From JAPYTK01 sp964401935 (lineage in GTDB: Bacteria > Myxococcota_A > Polyangia > Polyangiales > Polyangiaceae), in NCBI GenBank assembly GCA_964401935.1, contig CAYOAL010000038.1:5879-69878 (forward strand): a stretch of DNA of 64,000 nt. Direction: 5' to 3'. The notes under the pieces were generated by a model. That model made no database searches, was not told where the DNA came from, and worked only from the letters and a program-made list of their open reading frames with translations. Position 1 is the stretch's first letter; each line of letters starts with the position of its first letter. A program made the position numbers and the translations under genes. Of the stretch, positions 9,605 through 17,941 are shown piece by piece.

Positions 9605-10786
9605 ATGAGCCAGCAACCTCGCCGTTCCGGACAACGCCTCTTGGTGAAACTCTCTATCTCGATGGCCCTCGCGGGGCTCTCGCTGGGATGTGCTCAAGGC
9701 GGCGGCTCCGCCCCAGATCCGGCCGCCAGCGACGGCGTGGGTGGCTTCGATGGCGGCGAGGTCCCGCAGAACGAGTGGCCCTTCGACGTGGAGCAGTGCG
9801 GCGCCGCGGAGTATGGAAAACAAGTGGCTGCGAGCATGCTGGTGGTGCTCGACCGGTCGGGGAGCATGGCCTACCGCTGGCTCGACACCAGCGTGGCGCT
9901 CGTGCAGATGATGGGGGAGGCGAACCCTGCGCTCCAAGTGGGGCTGCTCCCCTTCCCGGCGCTCGGCTGCGACTACGACGGCCTCGTGTCGTGCCTGGGC
10001 GAGCCGACCGCGAGCGGCTGCGACGCCACCCTCGCCGACGGCTGTTGCACCGACGTCGCGACGGACCCGGTCGTCCCGCTCTCGCCGGCGCAAGAGGCGC
10101 GCGACGCCGCCTTCGCGTGGTTGAACGGCCAACCGGTGGACGGCTTCACCCCGACGCTCAGCGCCTTGAAGAGCGCCTACGCCTACATGCAGTCGCAACC
10201 CTCGGAAGGGCAGCGCTACGTGGTGCTCTTCACCGACGGCGCCCCGACCCTGCACGGCACCGATTTCGGGCCCGAGGCGTTCGATGCGTGTGGCGAAGAG
10301 GACGATCTGCTCTCCGCGGTGGCGGCAGCGGCAGAGGGTCCGACGTCGGTGAAGACCTTCGCCATCGGCTCCGCAGAAAGCTGGCCGGCCGCCGCATTGC
10401 TCAGCGAGATCGCGCTCCTCGGGGGCACCGCGCGCACGTCACCCTGCGATCCCGCCTTCGCCGAGTGCCACTACATCGTGGGCAGCGAGGACTTCGGCGA
10501 CGAGCTCCAGCAGGTGCTCGATCGCATCGCGGGGCTGGTGGGCGACTGCACCTTCGACATCCCCGAGGGGAACGAACAGGCCAGCGCGGGCGCGATCAAC
10601 GTGGGCGTGAAGACCGCGAGCCGCCTCGTGCCGGTGTATCGCGACGCGGCCCGCCACGACGGCTGGGACTTCGCCGACGCGGACCAGTCGCGGGTGCAGC
10701 TCTACGGCGCGGCCTGCGATCTCTACAACGCGAGCCCCGAGAACGAGGTGGTGGTGGTGCTCGGCTGCGAGACGTTGGTCAAGTAG
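9605..10786 (+). CDS. von Willebrand factor A domain lipoprotein
   Basis: A 393-residue product with a signal peptide ending in the lipobox LSLGC, a short Gly/Ala/Pro tether and a vWA domain from about residue 75 to 320. The metal-ion-dependent adhesion site is recognisable as LDRSGSM, with the later LFTDGAPT providing the conserved Asp. Several Cys pairs are typical of myxobacterial secreted vWA proteins. The C-terminal part (about residue 320 on) is separate and unclassified. The role is probably adhesion or surface binding. The ATG at 9605 has a weak AGG upstream; a GTG at 9644 would give a shorter, more typical lipoprotein signal. It overlaps the convergent B3/4-domain gene by eight bases. 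Confidence 0.85.
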   Translation: MSQQPRRSGQRLLVKLSISMALAGLSLGCAQGGGSAPDPAASDGVGGFDGGEVPQNEWPFDVEQCGAAEYGKQVAASMLVVLDRSGSMAYRWLDTSVALVQMMGEANPALQVGLLPFPALGCDYDGLVSCLGEPTASGCDATLADGCCTDVATDPVVPLSPAQEARDAAFAWLNGQPVDGFTPTLSALKSAYAYMQSQPSEGQRYVVLFTDGAPTLHGTDFGPEAFDACGEEDDLLSAVAAAAEGPTSVKTFAIGSAESWPAAALLSEIALLGGTARTSPCDPAFAECHYIVGSEDFGDELQQVLDRIAGLVGDCTFDIPEGNEQASAGAINVGVKTASRLVPVYRDAARHDGWDFADADQSRVQLYGAACDLYNASPENEVVVVLGCETLVK

Positions 10787-11483
10787 CTCCGGGCTCGAGC
10801 CCTGCGGGCGGCGCCACCACCAGCTCGACGCTCGAGGTGACCGTCCCCGCGCGCTCGAGGAGCCCCCGATACCAGGCTGTGGTCCGCGCCACGTGGTCGG
10901 CGCGACTGCGCACGCCCCACACGAGAGAGAGCGTGTGCCGGGTCGCGTCGTGGGTCTTCGTGCGCTGGCTGTCTTTCACGGCGTTGGCAGACGGACCACT
11001 CCGATCGTGGAGACAGAGCAGCCCGCCGAGGCGAATGCTCTGGCCCGAGGCGTTGAACACGGTGGTCGCGGCCGGCTCGGCGAGCCGCACCGACAGCGGC
11101 GGCTCGAGGCGATCGACGTCGACGACGCTGATGGGGAGCCCGCTGTGGAGCGACACCACGTTGCACGCGTCCACCGCGAGGTTGATCGAGCCGAGGCCGA
11201 GAGCGGCGGCCTTGACGAGGTACTCCGAGGCCGGCTTACCGCGCCCGGTGGGCTTGTAGCCGCCGTGGCGAAGCAGGTCGCGCACGTCGGCCACCAGCGA
11301 CGGCTCGCGTGTCACGGGCACCTCGTGCTCTGGCCCGAGCGCCGCGGTCGGTGCCAACAGCGCGCCGAGCCACGGCGGCGACGAGACCTCGGCGAGCGGG
11401 CGCGAGAAGCGCGTGGTGAAGGCAGCGAGCTCGAGCAGCGGATGCACGGTCACGTGCACGACGAGCGCCGGTGGGGCGGTCAC
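10779..11483 (-). CDS. B3/B4 tRNA-binding-domain-like protein
   Basis: The 234-residue protein resembles free-standing proteins built on the B3/B4 domain of phenylalanyl-tRNA synthetase beta. Characteristic stretches are GRGKPASEYL, NLAVDACNVVSLHSGLPISV, and SGLLC-like text (RLGGLLCLHD) followed by the Ser/Thr-rich VKDSQRTKTHD. Family members are thought to bind or edit misacylated tRNA, but most are uncharacterised. The GTG start at 11483 overlaps the stop of the upstream LamG lipoprotein gene by four bases (GTGA), so translation is probably coupled even though the functions look unrelated. The frame continues far upstream of this GTG, but that part is antisense noise within the lipoprotein gene. 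Confidence 0.78.
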   Translation of the reverse strand: MTAPPALVVHVTVHPLLELAAFTTRFSRPLAEVSSPPWLGALLAPTAALGPEHEVPVTREPSLVADVRDLLRHGGYKPTGRGKPASEYLVKAAALGLGSINLAVDACNVVSLHSGLPISVVDVDRLEPPLSVRLAEPAATTVFNASGQSIRLGGLLCLHDRSGPSANAVKDSQRTKTHDATRHTLSLVWGVRSRADHVARTTAWYRGLLERAGTVTSSVELVVAPPAGLEPGAT

Positions 11484-12649
11484 AGGGCCTCGGGCGGTCC
11501 GAAGGTGAGCCACTGATCGCGCTCGGCGAGGTAGCGCAGCGCGATCTCGTCGGCGGTCGCGGCGAACGTGGCCACGCGGGTCTCGTCGAGCGAGCCCAAG
11601 AAGAAGTCCTCGTCGTACTCGCTCACCCCGAGCGCCGCCGCGCCGGCGTTCATGGTCGCGGTGCCACCGAACGGTACCGACTCGCGCAGCTCGCCGTCGA
11701 GGTAGAGGCGATGCGTGTCGGAGGCGCGATCCATCACCGTCACCAACAGATGCCAGTCGACGTCGCTGGCTTGGTTGGGGAGCGCGGGGGCGCCGGTGCC
11801 GAAGTTCTCGTCGTCGCCCACGCAGCAGCTCCCGAGCGTCGCGTCGCTGCGCACGTTCGCGTACTGATCGGGGAGGATGCGGAGCGCCCACCCGTTGCAG
11901 CAGGCGGCGCGGCTCCTGCCGAGGGTCATGGGGAGCTCCTCGGTGGTGGCGCGAGCGAACCACACCGAGAAGGTGCGCGCGTCCCCCTCCTCGACGTCCC
12001 ACGCGGGGACCGTCCCCATGTCGACGCGGCTCGCGCTGCCATCGAAGGCCAGCGCGCCGCCGATGATCCCTTCGAGCGCGGTGAGGCTGGTGCCCGTTCC
12101 GTCGTTCGCTCCCGGTGAGGCGTCGACCACGTCGTTGGGCGCGCCGCCCGCGGTGCTCATGTGATAGACGCCGACGTAGTCGCTCCACACCGCCGCCGGG
12201 TTCGCCCCCCCGGGGGCCGTCGCGTCGCCATAACGCAGCCGAAACGAGCCGCCACGAGCCGCCGCGGTAGGGAGCTTCACCCACGCGATGGAGGTGCCCC
12301 CCGGCTGCCAGCGCTCGAGCTCGTGGGGCAGCGGCTCACCGGTCGCGCTCACGAAGCGGAGGTCGGCCCCATCGCTGCTCGCGGCCGCGTAGTCGATGCG
12401 CGCAGGGGAGAGAGCCACCATCGCGACGAAGTGCTCGACGTCGCCCCCTGCGCGCGCGCCGTAGGTGATCGACACCTCGTACACCACTGGCGCGCCACCG
12501 CCGCCAGCGCCTCCCTCCCCGGCCGACGCGCCGCCGCCCCCTCGTCCACCCGCCGCCGGCGTCACCACCTCCCCGAGCTCGAACACGCAGCTCGCGCTCG
12601 CTAGGGCCCACCCGAGGCCCAAGAGCACCGCCCAGCCAAGCCGCGTCAT
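11480..12649 (-). CDS. DUF2341/LamG-like lipoprotein
   Basis: This 389-residue protein has a signal peptide and a lipobox ending at Cys21 (ALASASC), followed by a Gly/Ala-rich tether (about residues 30-55). A DUF2341-like region follows (about 75-165, with FVSATGEPLPHELERW and WVKLP). A concanavalin A/LamG-like jelly roll comes next (about 180-380, with YHMSTAGG and the HRLYLDGEL motif). The fold suggests surface carbohydrate or protein binding. The start is supported by a TACGTT hexamer six bases upstream. Its stop is coupled to the B3/4 gene by GTGA. Similar LamG lipoproteins occur elsewhere in this window (49883-50911). Confidence 0.85.
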   Translation of the reverse strand: MTRLGWAVLLGLGWALASASCVFELGEVVTPAAGGRGGGGASAGEGGAGGGGAPVVYEVSITYGARAGGDVEHFVAMVALSPARIDYAAASSDGADLRFVSATGEPLPHELERWQPGGTSIAWVKLPTAAARGGSFRLRYGDATAPGGANPAAVWSDYVGVYHMSTAGGAPNDVVDASPGANDGTGTSLTALEGIIGGALAFDGSASRVDMGTVPAWDVEEGDARTFSVWFARATTEELPMTLGRSRAACCNGWALRILPDQYANVRSDATLGSCCVGDDENFGTGAPALPNQASDVDWHLLVTVMDRASDTHRLYLDGELRESVPFGGTATMNAGAAALGVSEYDEDFFLGSLDETRVATFAATADEIALRYLAERDQWLTFGPPEAL

Positions 12650-12655
12650 CGCATG

Positions 12656-12661
12656 AACGTA
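12656..12661 (-). promoter_or_regulatory. Candidate -10 element (TACGTT), leaderless promoter of the LamG lipoprotein
   Basis: On the minus strand TACGTT is followed by exactly six bases and then the ATG at 12649. The bases further upstream include GGAAT at about the -35 distance, which is weak. Confidence 0.45.
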
Positions 12662-12776
12662 CCGCGCCTCGTCGCCGTATTCCAGGCGGCTGCTGCGACC
12701 AAACCGAGCCTCCGCGGCGAGCTCCCCGCTCGCGCCGAATCGCGAGCAGATCGCGCCAAGCCGCTACCCGCTCTGC

Positions 12777-14393
12777 TCAGGCGGTGAAGATGTCGGGCAG
12801 CGGGTTCACGGCCTGCCCGAAGTCGTAGTCGATGGCGTGCGCGGTCGACGTCTTGCCAGCGGTGGAGAGGCTCCCCCACCCAGGCTGTCCGTGGTTGAGC
12901 GGCTGGTACTGCTCGGGGGTGAGCCCGAACGCTTGCAACAGCGTCACCATGAGGCGGTTGTAAGGCACGCCCTCGATCACCGCGCCGTTGTGCTGACCAA
13001 ACTTCGCGGGCTGGTTCCAGTCGATGTAGTCGATGTAACGACCGGTCTTGAAGCTGCCCCCACCGCCGCCGGCGAGGAGCGTGGGGATCGACCAGTTGAG
13101 GTGGTTGAAGCCGAGCTCGTTGCCCCACATCACCACGGAGTTGTCGAGGTAGGTCTCGCCGGTCGCGTCCTCCACCACGTCGAGCTCGGCGAGGAGGCGC
13201 GTGAAGATCTCGCTCGCGATCCAGCGATTGACGGCGAACACCCGCGCGTCGGCGGTTCCGTCGCCCCACTGGTGGGCGGCCTCGTGCCAGTCTTCGGGGT
13301 TGGGGAGCCCACCGTGCACGAAGGCCACGTCGCTGCCGCCAGCCCCCACGCCGCGCCCGATGGCCTTCCACACGTCGAGCGTCACCACCCGCGTCACGTC
13401 GCAGCGGATGGCGGCGATGATCACGTCGACGAAGGCGGCCGCCGCGTTCTCGAGCACGGCGAGATCGAGCCCCTGCGCGGTGTCCGACGACCCCGGCGCG
13501 GTGGGCTCGCTGCAGCCCACCGAGCCGCCCGCCTCGAGGCGGAGGCGCAGCTCGGAGAGGAACTGCATGTGGCGCTCGAGCGACTGACGATCCGCGGCGC
13601 CGAGACGTCGATGGCTGCGCACGCGTTGATAGTCCTCGTGCACACGGTCCATCAGCGCGAGGTTCGGGTGCACCGTCGGCTCCTGGGGATCGAAGGAGAT
13701 GTTGCCGAAGGCCTCGTTGAACGCGGTCAGCGGATCGGTGTGAGCCTGCACCTGTTGGATCTGCCCTCCCACGATGCCGCCGTGGGTGTAGGAGAACGTG
13801 TTGGCGCGACCGAGGCACATGTGGAGCGACCGCGTGCCGGCGGGCGGCGTCGGGTACACCGTGTTCGAGTAGGCGAGCACCTGATCGATGGTGGGGACAT
13901 GCGCGATCGACGCGTCGATCTGCTCCGAGCCGGCGTAGTTGCCGAGCATGCCGCCGTGGTTGTGGTTGGTGTCGGGCAGGAAGTCGAGCCCGCGCAGGAG
14001 CAGGAGCTTGTCGAGGAACGGGTTCACCTCGGTGCCGAGCACACGCGAGACGCCCTGCTCGGCGAAGTCGGCGAGCGGTGCCCAGCGACCGGTGTAAGCG
14101 CCACCTTGGGCGTGGCTGCCGCTCGACTCGGCGAGCGGTTGGGTGAGGATGGTGGTGCCGTCGTCCTTGGCGTTGCCGGTGAGGGGACGCGCCGAGTACC
14201 CGCTGCCGTTCAGCGTCGGGTACCAGTCGACGATGTTCTGCGTGCTGTACGACTTGATGGCGATGAAGCGCCGGGCGCCACCAGGGGCGGCCTGCGCGCC
14301 ACGAGGCATCAGCGACTCCAAGAACGGGACGGCGAGCAGCGCGCCGCCGAGCCCCTGGAGAAACATCCTTCGCGATCGTCGATTCACTCTCAC
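12777..14393 (-). CDS. DUF1552 family secreted protein with Tat signal
   Basis: The 538-residue product begins with a clear twin-arginine signal (SRRMFLQGLGGALLAVPF) and is therefore exported folded, probably with a cofactor. The body matches DUF1552, with blocks such as FIAIKSYSTQN, LLLLRGLDF, HNHGGMLGNY, DVWKAIGRGVG and WGNELGFNHLN. DUF1552 proteins nearly always sit beside a DUF1592-type protein, as here, in Planctomycetes and Myxococcota. Their activity is unknown, though relatedness to sulfatase/alkaline-phosphatase-like secreted enzymes has been suggested. The GTG start overlaps the stop of the DUF1592 gene by four bases, so the pair is translationally coupled. Confidence 0.92.
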   Translation of the reverse strand: MRVNRRSRRMFLQGLGGALLAVPFLESLMPRGAQAAPGGARRFIAIKSYSTQNIVDWYPTLNGSGYSARPLTGNAKDDGTTILTQPLAESSGSHAQGGAYTGRWAPLADFAEQGVSRVLGTEVNPFLDKLLLLRGLDFLPDTNHNHGGMLGNYAGSEQIDASIAHVPTIDQVLAYSNTVYPTPPAGTRSLHMCLGRANTFSYTHGGIVGGQIQQVQAHTDPLTAFNEAFGNISFDPQEPTVHPNLALMDRVHEDYQRVRSHRRLGAADRQSLERHMQFLSELRLRLEAGGSVGCSEPTAPGSSDTAQGLDLAVLENAAAAFVDVIIAAIRCDVTRVVTLDVWKAIGRGVGAGGSDVAFVHGGLPNPEDWHEAAHQWGDGTADARVFAVNRWIASEIFTRLLAELDVVEDATGETYLDNSVVMWGNELGFNHLNWSIPTLLAGGGGGSFKTGRYIDYIDWNQPAKFGQHNGAVIEGVPYNRLMVTLLQAFGLTPEQYQPLNHGQPGWGSLSTAGKTSTAHAIDYDFGQAVNPLPDIFTA

Positions 14394-16147
14394 GGTGTCT
14401 CCTCCAGGTCGGCGATGACGCGGAGCCGAAAAGACGGCTCGAGCGCGATGACCTTGAGCGCGTCGGCGAGCCCGCCGCCCCGCGTCAACGCCTCGCGCAC
14501 CGCGACCATCGAGCAGCCGTCCGACGCGTCCTGTTCATGGCGACGGTAGGTAAAACGGAAGTAGTGGCGCGCGAAGCAGGTCTCCGCCTTGCCGCTCGCG
14601 GTGATCTCGTCCATCAAGGCGAGGGGGCCCGCCACCTCGAGCCGCTCGTCGGCCACACGCACGTCGGCGGTCGCGTCGACGGGAACGCTGGCGAGGACTT
14701 CGCCGTTCTCGTCGAAGATGTCCTCCACCGTGCGGAAGCGGCCGAGCCCGTCGTAGGCCTCGAGCACGAAGCCGATGGGGTTGAACTGGGCGTGGCAGGC
14801 CTGGCACTCGGGGGCCGCCGTCTTGGCGGCGAAGCGGTCGCGGGTGCTCCGCTCCGGATCCAACGGCGGCTCGGAGAGCGCGTCGGCAGGGAGCTGGTTC
14901 GGATCGGGCTGCGCGAGGGGATCGCAGAGGATCTCTTTGCGGATGTAGGCGCCCCGCTTGAACGGGTTGGTGCGCTCGTTGGACGACACGAGGAGCGCGG
15001 CGCGCGTGAGCAGCCCGGCGCGGTCGCCGGGGAAGGTGGGATGGGTCGCGCCGCCATCCCAAGGCTCCACGCCGTAGAGGGACGCGAGCGCGGACGACTC
15101 GGTGAACACCAGATCGCTCGCGAGCATGTCCGCGTAGCTCCCCTCGGTCTCCCAGGTGTAGTGATCGGTGAGCGCCTCCACCTCCGCTCGCATCGCCTCG
15201 AAGAGTGCCTCGTCGGCCGCGATGTCGTCGGCGAACGCTTCGAAGGCGGGGGTGCGCGCGAAGCCGGCGAACCCCTCGAGGCGGAACCACTCGGCGTAAA
15301 ACCGCCTCACCGTCGCGCGCGTGCGCTCGTGGTTGAAGAGCCGCTCCACCTGGGCTTCGAAGCCCGCCTCGGTGGTCAGCTCACCGCGCTCGGCGGCGTC
15401 GAGCAGCTCGTCGTCGGGCATCGACTGCCAGAAGTGGAAGCTCAGCTTGGAGGCCACCTCATAGTCTCCGAGCCGGAGCCGGTCATCGCGCCCGTCCGGC
15501 GCGCCATCGATCTCGAAGTGGTAGTTGAACTGAGGCGACATGAGCAGCACGAACAGGAGACTGCGGAAGGTCTCGTCCACATCGCCCGCGTCGAGCTCGA
15601 GCAGTCGCGTCACCTCGTCGTCGGCGAGGGGACGGCGAAACACCCTCCGACCGAAGGTGCGAACGAACGACTCGACACAGGCCGCGTCGGGGGCCGCGTC
15701 GCCGGCGCAAGGCACGCCGAGCGCGCCGCGGAGCGCCCGGTCGTTCGAGACGAGCGCGGCCAGCGCGTCCGCGACCCCGTAATAGGTGTCGACGTGGCGC
15801 TGCGAGAGGCGCCCATCCATGTGCGAGAAGCTGTCCTCCACCTCGCCGTCGGCGGGAAACTGGCCGAGCTGCACGCTCACCGTGGCGTCGTCGATGGCCT
15901 GACCGAACAGGTCGCGGAGCGAGCTCTGGTACTGCCGCTGCGAGAGGCGAACGAGCGGGGTCGCGCTCGGATCGACGTTCGGGTCGCACAGGAGCGACCC
16001 GGACACGGTGGTGGGCTTTTCGCCTTCACCGCCGCCGATCTCGCCCACGCAGCCTTGGCTCGCCGCCACCCATCCGAGCGCGCAGCACAACGACACGAGG
16101 CTGCGACCACGAGCCCGCGTCCACCAGCGCCGCTTGGGATCCGTCAT
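14390..16147 (-). CDS. DUF1587/1595/1592/1588/1585 multidomain protein with a heme c motif
   Basis: This 585-residue lipoprotein candidate (lipobox-like SQGC near residue 33) has the full planctomycete-type domain string in order. DUF1587 is near 65-110 (LSQRQYQSSLRDLFG), DUF1595 near 165-200 (FGRRVFRRPL), DUF1592 near 220-350 (YEVASKLSFHFWQSMPDD), DUF1588 near 365-465 and DUF1585 at the end. The DUF1588 part contains CQACH, a canonical covalent heme c attachment site, so it may be a one-heme electron carrier. It lacks the separate N-terminal cytochrome domain found in longer relatives. It is the first gene of the pair with DUF1552, with which it overlaps by four bases. The substrate is unknown. 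Confidence 0.92.
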   Translation of the reverse strand: MTDPKRRWWTRARGRSLVSLCCALGWVAASQGCVGEIGGGEGEKPTTVSGSLLCDPNVDPSATPLVRLSQRQYQSSLRDLFGQAIDDATVSVQLGQFPADGEVEDSFSHMDGRLSQRHVDTYYGVADALAALVSNDRALRGALGVPCAGDAAPDAACVESFVRTFGRRVFRRPLADDEVTRLLELDAGDVDETFRSLLFVLLMSPQFNYHFEIDGAPDGRDDRLRLGDYEVASKLSFHFWQSMPDDELLDAAERGELTTEAGFEAQVERLFNHERTRATVRRFYAEWFRLEGFAGFARTPAFEAFADDIAADEALFEAMRAEVEALTDHYTWETEGSYADMLASDLVFTESSALASLYGVEPWDGGATHPTFPGDRAGLLTRAALLVSSNERTNPFKRGAYIRKEILCDPLAQPDPNQLPADALSEPPLDPERSTRDRFAAKTAAPECQACHAQFNPIGFVLEAYDGLGRFRTVEDIFDENGEVLASVPVDATADVRVADERLEVAGPLALMDEITASGKAETCFARHYFRFTYRRHEQDASDGCSMVAVREALTRGGGLADALKVIALEPSFRLRVIADLEETP

Positions 16148-16461
16148 CGACGTGCGACGATGCAGGCTCCATGCCGCCTGCGCGGGCTCTCCAACCTGCG
16201 AGGATCACGAGCGGGCAGAGTAGCCTTGTGCTCACCACGGCTGAGACCGTTCGTCTCACGACAGGTCCCACCGAAGGCGCCCCACAGGCGCAGACCCAAC
16301 GAAAAAAGCGGGGCCGCCCCGAAGGACGGCCCCGCTCACGACACGACGAGGGGAGGAGAACCTAGAGAGCCTTGGGCTCTCCGGGGGGATGATGAGCTCG
16401 CGGGCCGCCGCCTCGGTGGCCACGCGCGAGCGGTGGTGAGCGCTGGGGGCTCAGGGCCGGG
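16148..16461. other. 314-base intergenic region upstream of the DUF1592 gene
   Basis: No gene is visible. It holds a canonical minus-strand terminator (16302-16336) and a second hairpin (16365-16381, stem GAGAGCC/GGCTCTC), both downstream of the Lys-rich protein gene. The remaining 150 bases next to 16147 must contain the promoter of the DUF1592/DUF1552 operon, but no clear -10/-35 pair stands out. Confidence 0.6.
16302..16336 (-). terminator. Intrinsic terminator of the Lys-rich exported protein gene
   Basis: A ten-base-pair perfect stem (AGCGGGGCCG/CGGCCCCGCT, with two further inner G-C pairs) is followed on the minus strand by six T residues. It is the only canonical stem-plus-U-tract terminator found in the window. 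It lies about 125 bases after the stop at 16462. Confidence 0.85.
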
Positions 16462-16986
16462 TCAGGCGCGCTTGCCCTTGCCGCCCTTGCCCTTGTTGCC
16501 CTTGTCTTTGTCGCCCGTGCCCTTGTTGCCTTTGTCTTTGCCGTGCTTGGCGCGGGCCTCGTGGCGAGCTTCGCGAGCGACCTTGCGGACCTCCTTGGCC
16601 TCCTCGTGGGTCACCTCATCGTCGGCCGCGGCTTTCTTGGCGGCGTTTCGAATCTTGGTCGCGGCGGCCTCGTGGTCCTTCTTGAGCTCGGCCTTCTTCT
16701 CGTCGGAGAGCTTGCTCTTCTCGAGCCGCTGCGAGAGGTGCGTCTTGCTCTTGGCGAGGCGGTCCTCGATGCGCTCCATGAAGGCTTCGCCAGTCATCGG
16801 AAACTGCGCGTTGTCTTTGTCGGCGCGCTCGCGCTTCTTCTTGCCCTTGTCGGCCTTGTCCTTGTCGGTCTTGCCCTTGCTGAGCGCGACCGGCTGGTCG
16901 GGGGCGCTGGCGAGCGCGATCGCCGGCACGGCGAGCGAAACGGTGAGGGCGGCGAGGATGACGCGGAGGCGGGGGGTTGTCTTCAT
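16462..16986 (-). CDS. Lys/Glu-rich exported protein of unknown function
   Basis: The 174-residue product has a clean signal peptide (about residues 1-27, ending IALASA), a central charged helical region (about 60-140, with Lys/Glu spacing typical of amphipathic helix or coiled coil) and a C-terminal Lys/Gly repeat tail (GNKGKGGKGK). It is likely periplasmic, very basic, and may bind nucleic acid, lipid A or metal, but no family is recognised. A strong Shine-Dalgarno sequence (GAAGGAG) lies seven to eight bases before the ATG, in contrast to the leaderless genes nearby. A canonical terminator lies downstream, so it is probably a highly expressed single-gene unit. Confidence 0.8.
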   Translation of the reverse strand: MKTTPRLRVILAALTVSLAVPAIALASAPDQPVALSKGKTDKDKADKGKKKRERADKDNAQFPMTGEAFMERIEDRLAKSKTHLSQRLEKSKLSDEKKAELKKDHEAAATKIRNAAKKAAADDEVTHEEAKEVRKVAREARHEARAKHGKDKGNKGTGDKDKGNKGKGGKGKRA

Positions 16987-17137
16987 GGGCTTTCGCTCCT
17001 TCGAGTGGGTTCGTGCTGGTTACGAGGGGAGATGCCACGCGCCTCGGCGACGTTAAGCGCCGGCGCGTCGGAATCCTGCCCCGGGCGTGTCCCATCGAAC
17101 GTGACCCCGGTCCCCGATCTGGTCATCATGCTGCACC

Positions 17138-17833
17138 ATGCGTGAGTGGAACAATGCGGCGTTCGACTCCGCCCTGAAGACGGCGGAGAAGATCGCAGGT
17201 GCCCCCCTCGGGGACGCCACCGTGCAGTGGATGCGCTGGGCGTTCATCCAGGCCTGGATGTCTCCCCATGGCTACCGCTACGAGGTGCGCCACGACGAAG
17301 CGACCATCGGACCGGTGAGCTGGGACCAGCTCGTGCGCGCCCACGCGGAGGACAAGCTCCCCCACGGCGCCGAGGCGCGGGTGGTCGGCACCTGGACGCC
17401 GGTCGCGCACCTCCTCGCGGGACGACGGCTCGACATGGGCGACTTCGAGTCGTCGCGGTCGTTCTTCGAGGAGGCCGACGGCCCCCAGCAGCTGGTTCAG
17501 CGGTGGCTGAGCGCCTCGACGAGGCTCCCCAACATCGACGACGCCCTCCGCCTCAAGATCGAAAGCGACGCGCGCGAGCGACGTTGGTCGCAGCGGGACG
17601 TCGTTCACACCGAGCTCCTCGCGGTGTTCGATGAGCTCGTGCTCCGATCGCGGAGCGACGCCGTGTACCGCGCGTGCCAGTTCGGCGAGCACGGGTTCGC
17701 ATGCCTCCACCGAGGCGCCCTCGCGCTCGCGCTCACGTTCCACGACGAGGGCGGCAACGCCACCAAGGTGATGACGTACACCTACCGTCGCGGCGACGGC
17801 TACCGGCTCGTCTGCTCGATCCCCGCGACGTGA
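17138..17833 (+). CDS. Hypothetical protein with a GYF_2-like segment
   Basis: A 231-residue soluble protein of unknown function. Residues about 47-92 (YEVRHDEATIGPVSWDQLV, then an acidic/Gly stretch and TWTPVAHLL) resemble the GYF_2 (DUF4339) module, which in other proteins mediates binding to proline-rich ligands. The remainder is unclassified, with a C-terminal beta-rich end. The plus-strand frame is preferred over a similar-length antisense frame because it carries the recognisable segment and a CATGCT hexamer five bases before the ATG. It is convergent with the acyl-CoA synthetase gene. Confidence 0.7.
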   Translation: MREWNNAAFDSALKTAEKIAGAPLGDATVQWMRWAFIQAWMSPHGYRYEVRHDEATIGPVSWDQLVRAHAEDKLPHGAEARVVGTWTPVAHLLAGRRLDMGDFESSRSFFEEADGPQQLVQRWLSASTRLPNIDDALRLKIESDARERRWSQRDVVHTELLAVFDELVLRSRSDAVYRACQFGEHGFACLHRGALALALTFHDEGGNATKVMTYTYRRGDGYRLVCSIPAT

Positions 17834-17843
17834 GCCCAAGGTG

Positions 17844-17869
17844 CGCGCCGCGTTTCGCCGGGCGGCGCG
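17844..17869. terminator. GC-rich hairpin between convergent genes
   Basis: An eight-base-pair stem (CGCGCCGC/GCGGCGCG) with a ten-base loop lies ten bases after the stop at 17833, in the gap to the convergent acyl-CoA synthetase gene. It has no U-tract. Confidence 0.45.
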
Positions 17870-17941
17870 TCCGCGTCGAAGCGCGCGACGACGCTCGGTG
17901 GCCGTGCCTGGGGCGAGCTGGGGGGCGCCGTGGGGGCTTGG

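Noticed and set aside
17126..17839. Minus-strand frame overlapping the GYF_2-like gene
   Set aside because: Similar length, but no recognisable motif and no promoter-like hexamer at its start.
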